From positions 2,237-21,908 of the forward strand of contig NW_004443580.1 of assembly GCF_000330505.1 (NCBI RefSeq): DNA of 19,672 nt, written 5' to 3'. Position 1 is the stretch's first letter, and each line of letters opens with the position of its first letter. Made by a program: the position numbers and the translations under genes. This document shows positions 18,926 through 19,672 of this stretch, piece after piece. This DNA is from Entamoeba invadens IP1 (taxonomy: Eukaryota; Evosea; Mastigamoebida; Endamoebidae). The notes beneath the pieces were generated by a model. The model saw only the letters and a list, made by a program, of their open reading frames with translations. It searched no databases and was not told the origin of the DNA.

Positions 18926-19672
18926 TATTTTTTTAAATAATAATTGCATTGTCTAAATTTGGAATTTGCAATTTCCAAGGATTATTTCCGAAGATTATTT
19001 TTGGTCAAAAGTCGAGTTTTTGTCCTAAAATTGTTTTTATTAATTTTAAATACAACTCAATCAACACAAAGATGAAATACACTGTTGGTCTGAATTAATG
19101 GCTGTAACTATACTTCATAGTTGTTTTTCTTCAATTGCCATTTTTTACGTTTCCAACATTGATTGATGGAAACAAAAGTATTCAACTTTATTAATCAACT
19201 TTTAATTCTATTTATATATTTTTAAACACACTAAACAACATTACAATTAAACTCAGTTTTTTGTTTATTAAAAAATAATTGGGATAGAAGACAAATTATG
19301 TTCTTTTTTTACCAATTTTATATAAATTGAATTTCTTATTTAGTTCGTCTGAGTTGTGAAAACAGCTATAAACACCCTATTTTAATTATACTACTATTAG
19401 TAATAATTATTTTTACTATGGTTATAATAAAAAAATTACATTGCAAATTCTGACAACTAAAGATCAACCCCTCAAAGTTGACAAAAACCGTCCTTTGTTT
19501 TTGGAAATCTTTATTTACTAATTTAAATAATATCATAAATCTAATTATTTTACCACTCAAAACTTAATTATTAAAATTAATTGTTGATTTTTTTTTAAAT
19601 TTAAAAATCCTATTTGATTTAGATTGTTATAATTAAAATTATTTATTTCCAAAGAATCTGAGTTGAAATAAT
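18926..19672. other. AT-rich spacer to window end
   Basis: I see no supportable gene. Two short perfect hairpins are present: AACTAT at 19106-19111 with ATAGTT at 19117-19122, and GTTTCCA at 19149-19155 with TGGAAAC at 19167-19173. A 64-codon minus-strand frame (19560-19366) has a short passage, FQKQRTVFVNFEGLIFSC, that reads like protein. It lacks a good ATG and runs into an Ile-rich AT tract, so it is more likely a chance frame or relic. Confidence 0.4.

Noticed and set aside
19366..19560. 64-codon minus-strand frame near the window end
   Set aside because: It has no convincing start codon, an Ile-rich AT tract forms its C-terminal half, and there are no recognisable motifs.
1..19672. tRNA genes or a CRISPR array
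   Set aside because: I looked for the T-loop GTTCGA context with matching arms and for regularly spaced direct repeats and found neither. The TTCGAA words present lie in coding text or in AT-rich spacer.

Overview
The window looks like nuclear DNA from an amoeba of the genus Entamoeba, possibly E. invadens (the species is an inference). The evidence is compact, nearly intron-free genes separated by very AT-rich spacers, ATG codons set in A-rich CAAACA-type leaders, and three gene families typical of the genus: a cysteine-rich receptor-like transmembrane kinase (TMK), a coiled-coil/TLDc protein, and long CxxC-repeat surface proteins with a hydrophobic C-terminal tail. A U6 spliceosomal snRNA gene confirms a eukaryotic nuclear genome.

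Layout from left to right. 1-1064 (-): the 5' part of a type II membrane protein with glycosyltransferase-like motifs, cut by the window edge. About 1065-2564: extremely AT-rich spacer with one less AT-rich island. 2565-6742 (-): a TMK-type receptor kinase broken by about eight frameshifts, an in-frame stop and a 160-base non-coding break, so a pseudogene. 6743-7434: divergent spacer. 7435-10557 (+): an intact 1040-residue coiled-coil protein. Its globular parts resemble DnaJ/Hsp40 C-terminal substrate-binding domains, but it has no J domain. 10698-11633 (+): a shorter neighbour of the same design with no convincing start codon. 11870-11975 (-): U6 snRNA, with a small TA-flanked inverted-repeat element upstream. 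12330-13245 (-): coiled-coil/TLDc protein with one frameshift. 13246-13869: spacer with a fold-back repeat. 13870-17127 (-): a cysteine-rich surface protein of about 1085 residues, in size and layout like the intermediate subunit (Igl) of the Gal/GalNAc lectin. 18204-18887 (-): a small secreted, probably GPI-anchored, cysteine-containing protein. The rest is AT-rich spacer.

There is no operon logic. The clearest theme is the cell surface: glycosyltransferase-like protein, dead receptor kinase, Igl-like protein and small GPI-type protein. A second theme is cytosolic coiled-coil proteins. The item most likely to be undescribed is the pair of J-domain-less coiled-coil proteins with DnaJ-CTD-like repeats. 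That assignment rests on reading motifs by eye and needs a profile or structure check.
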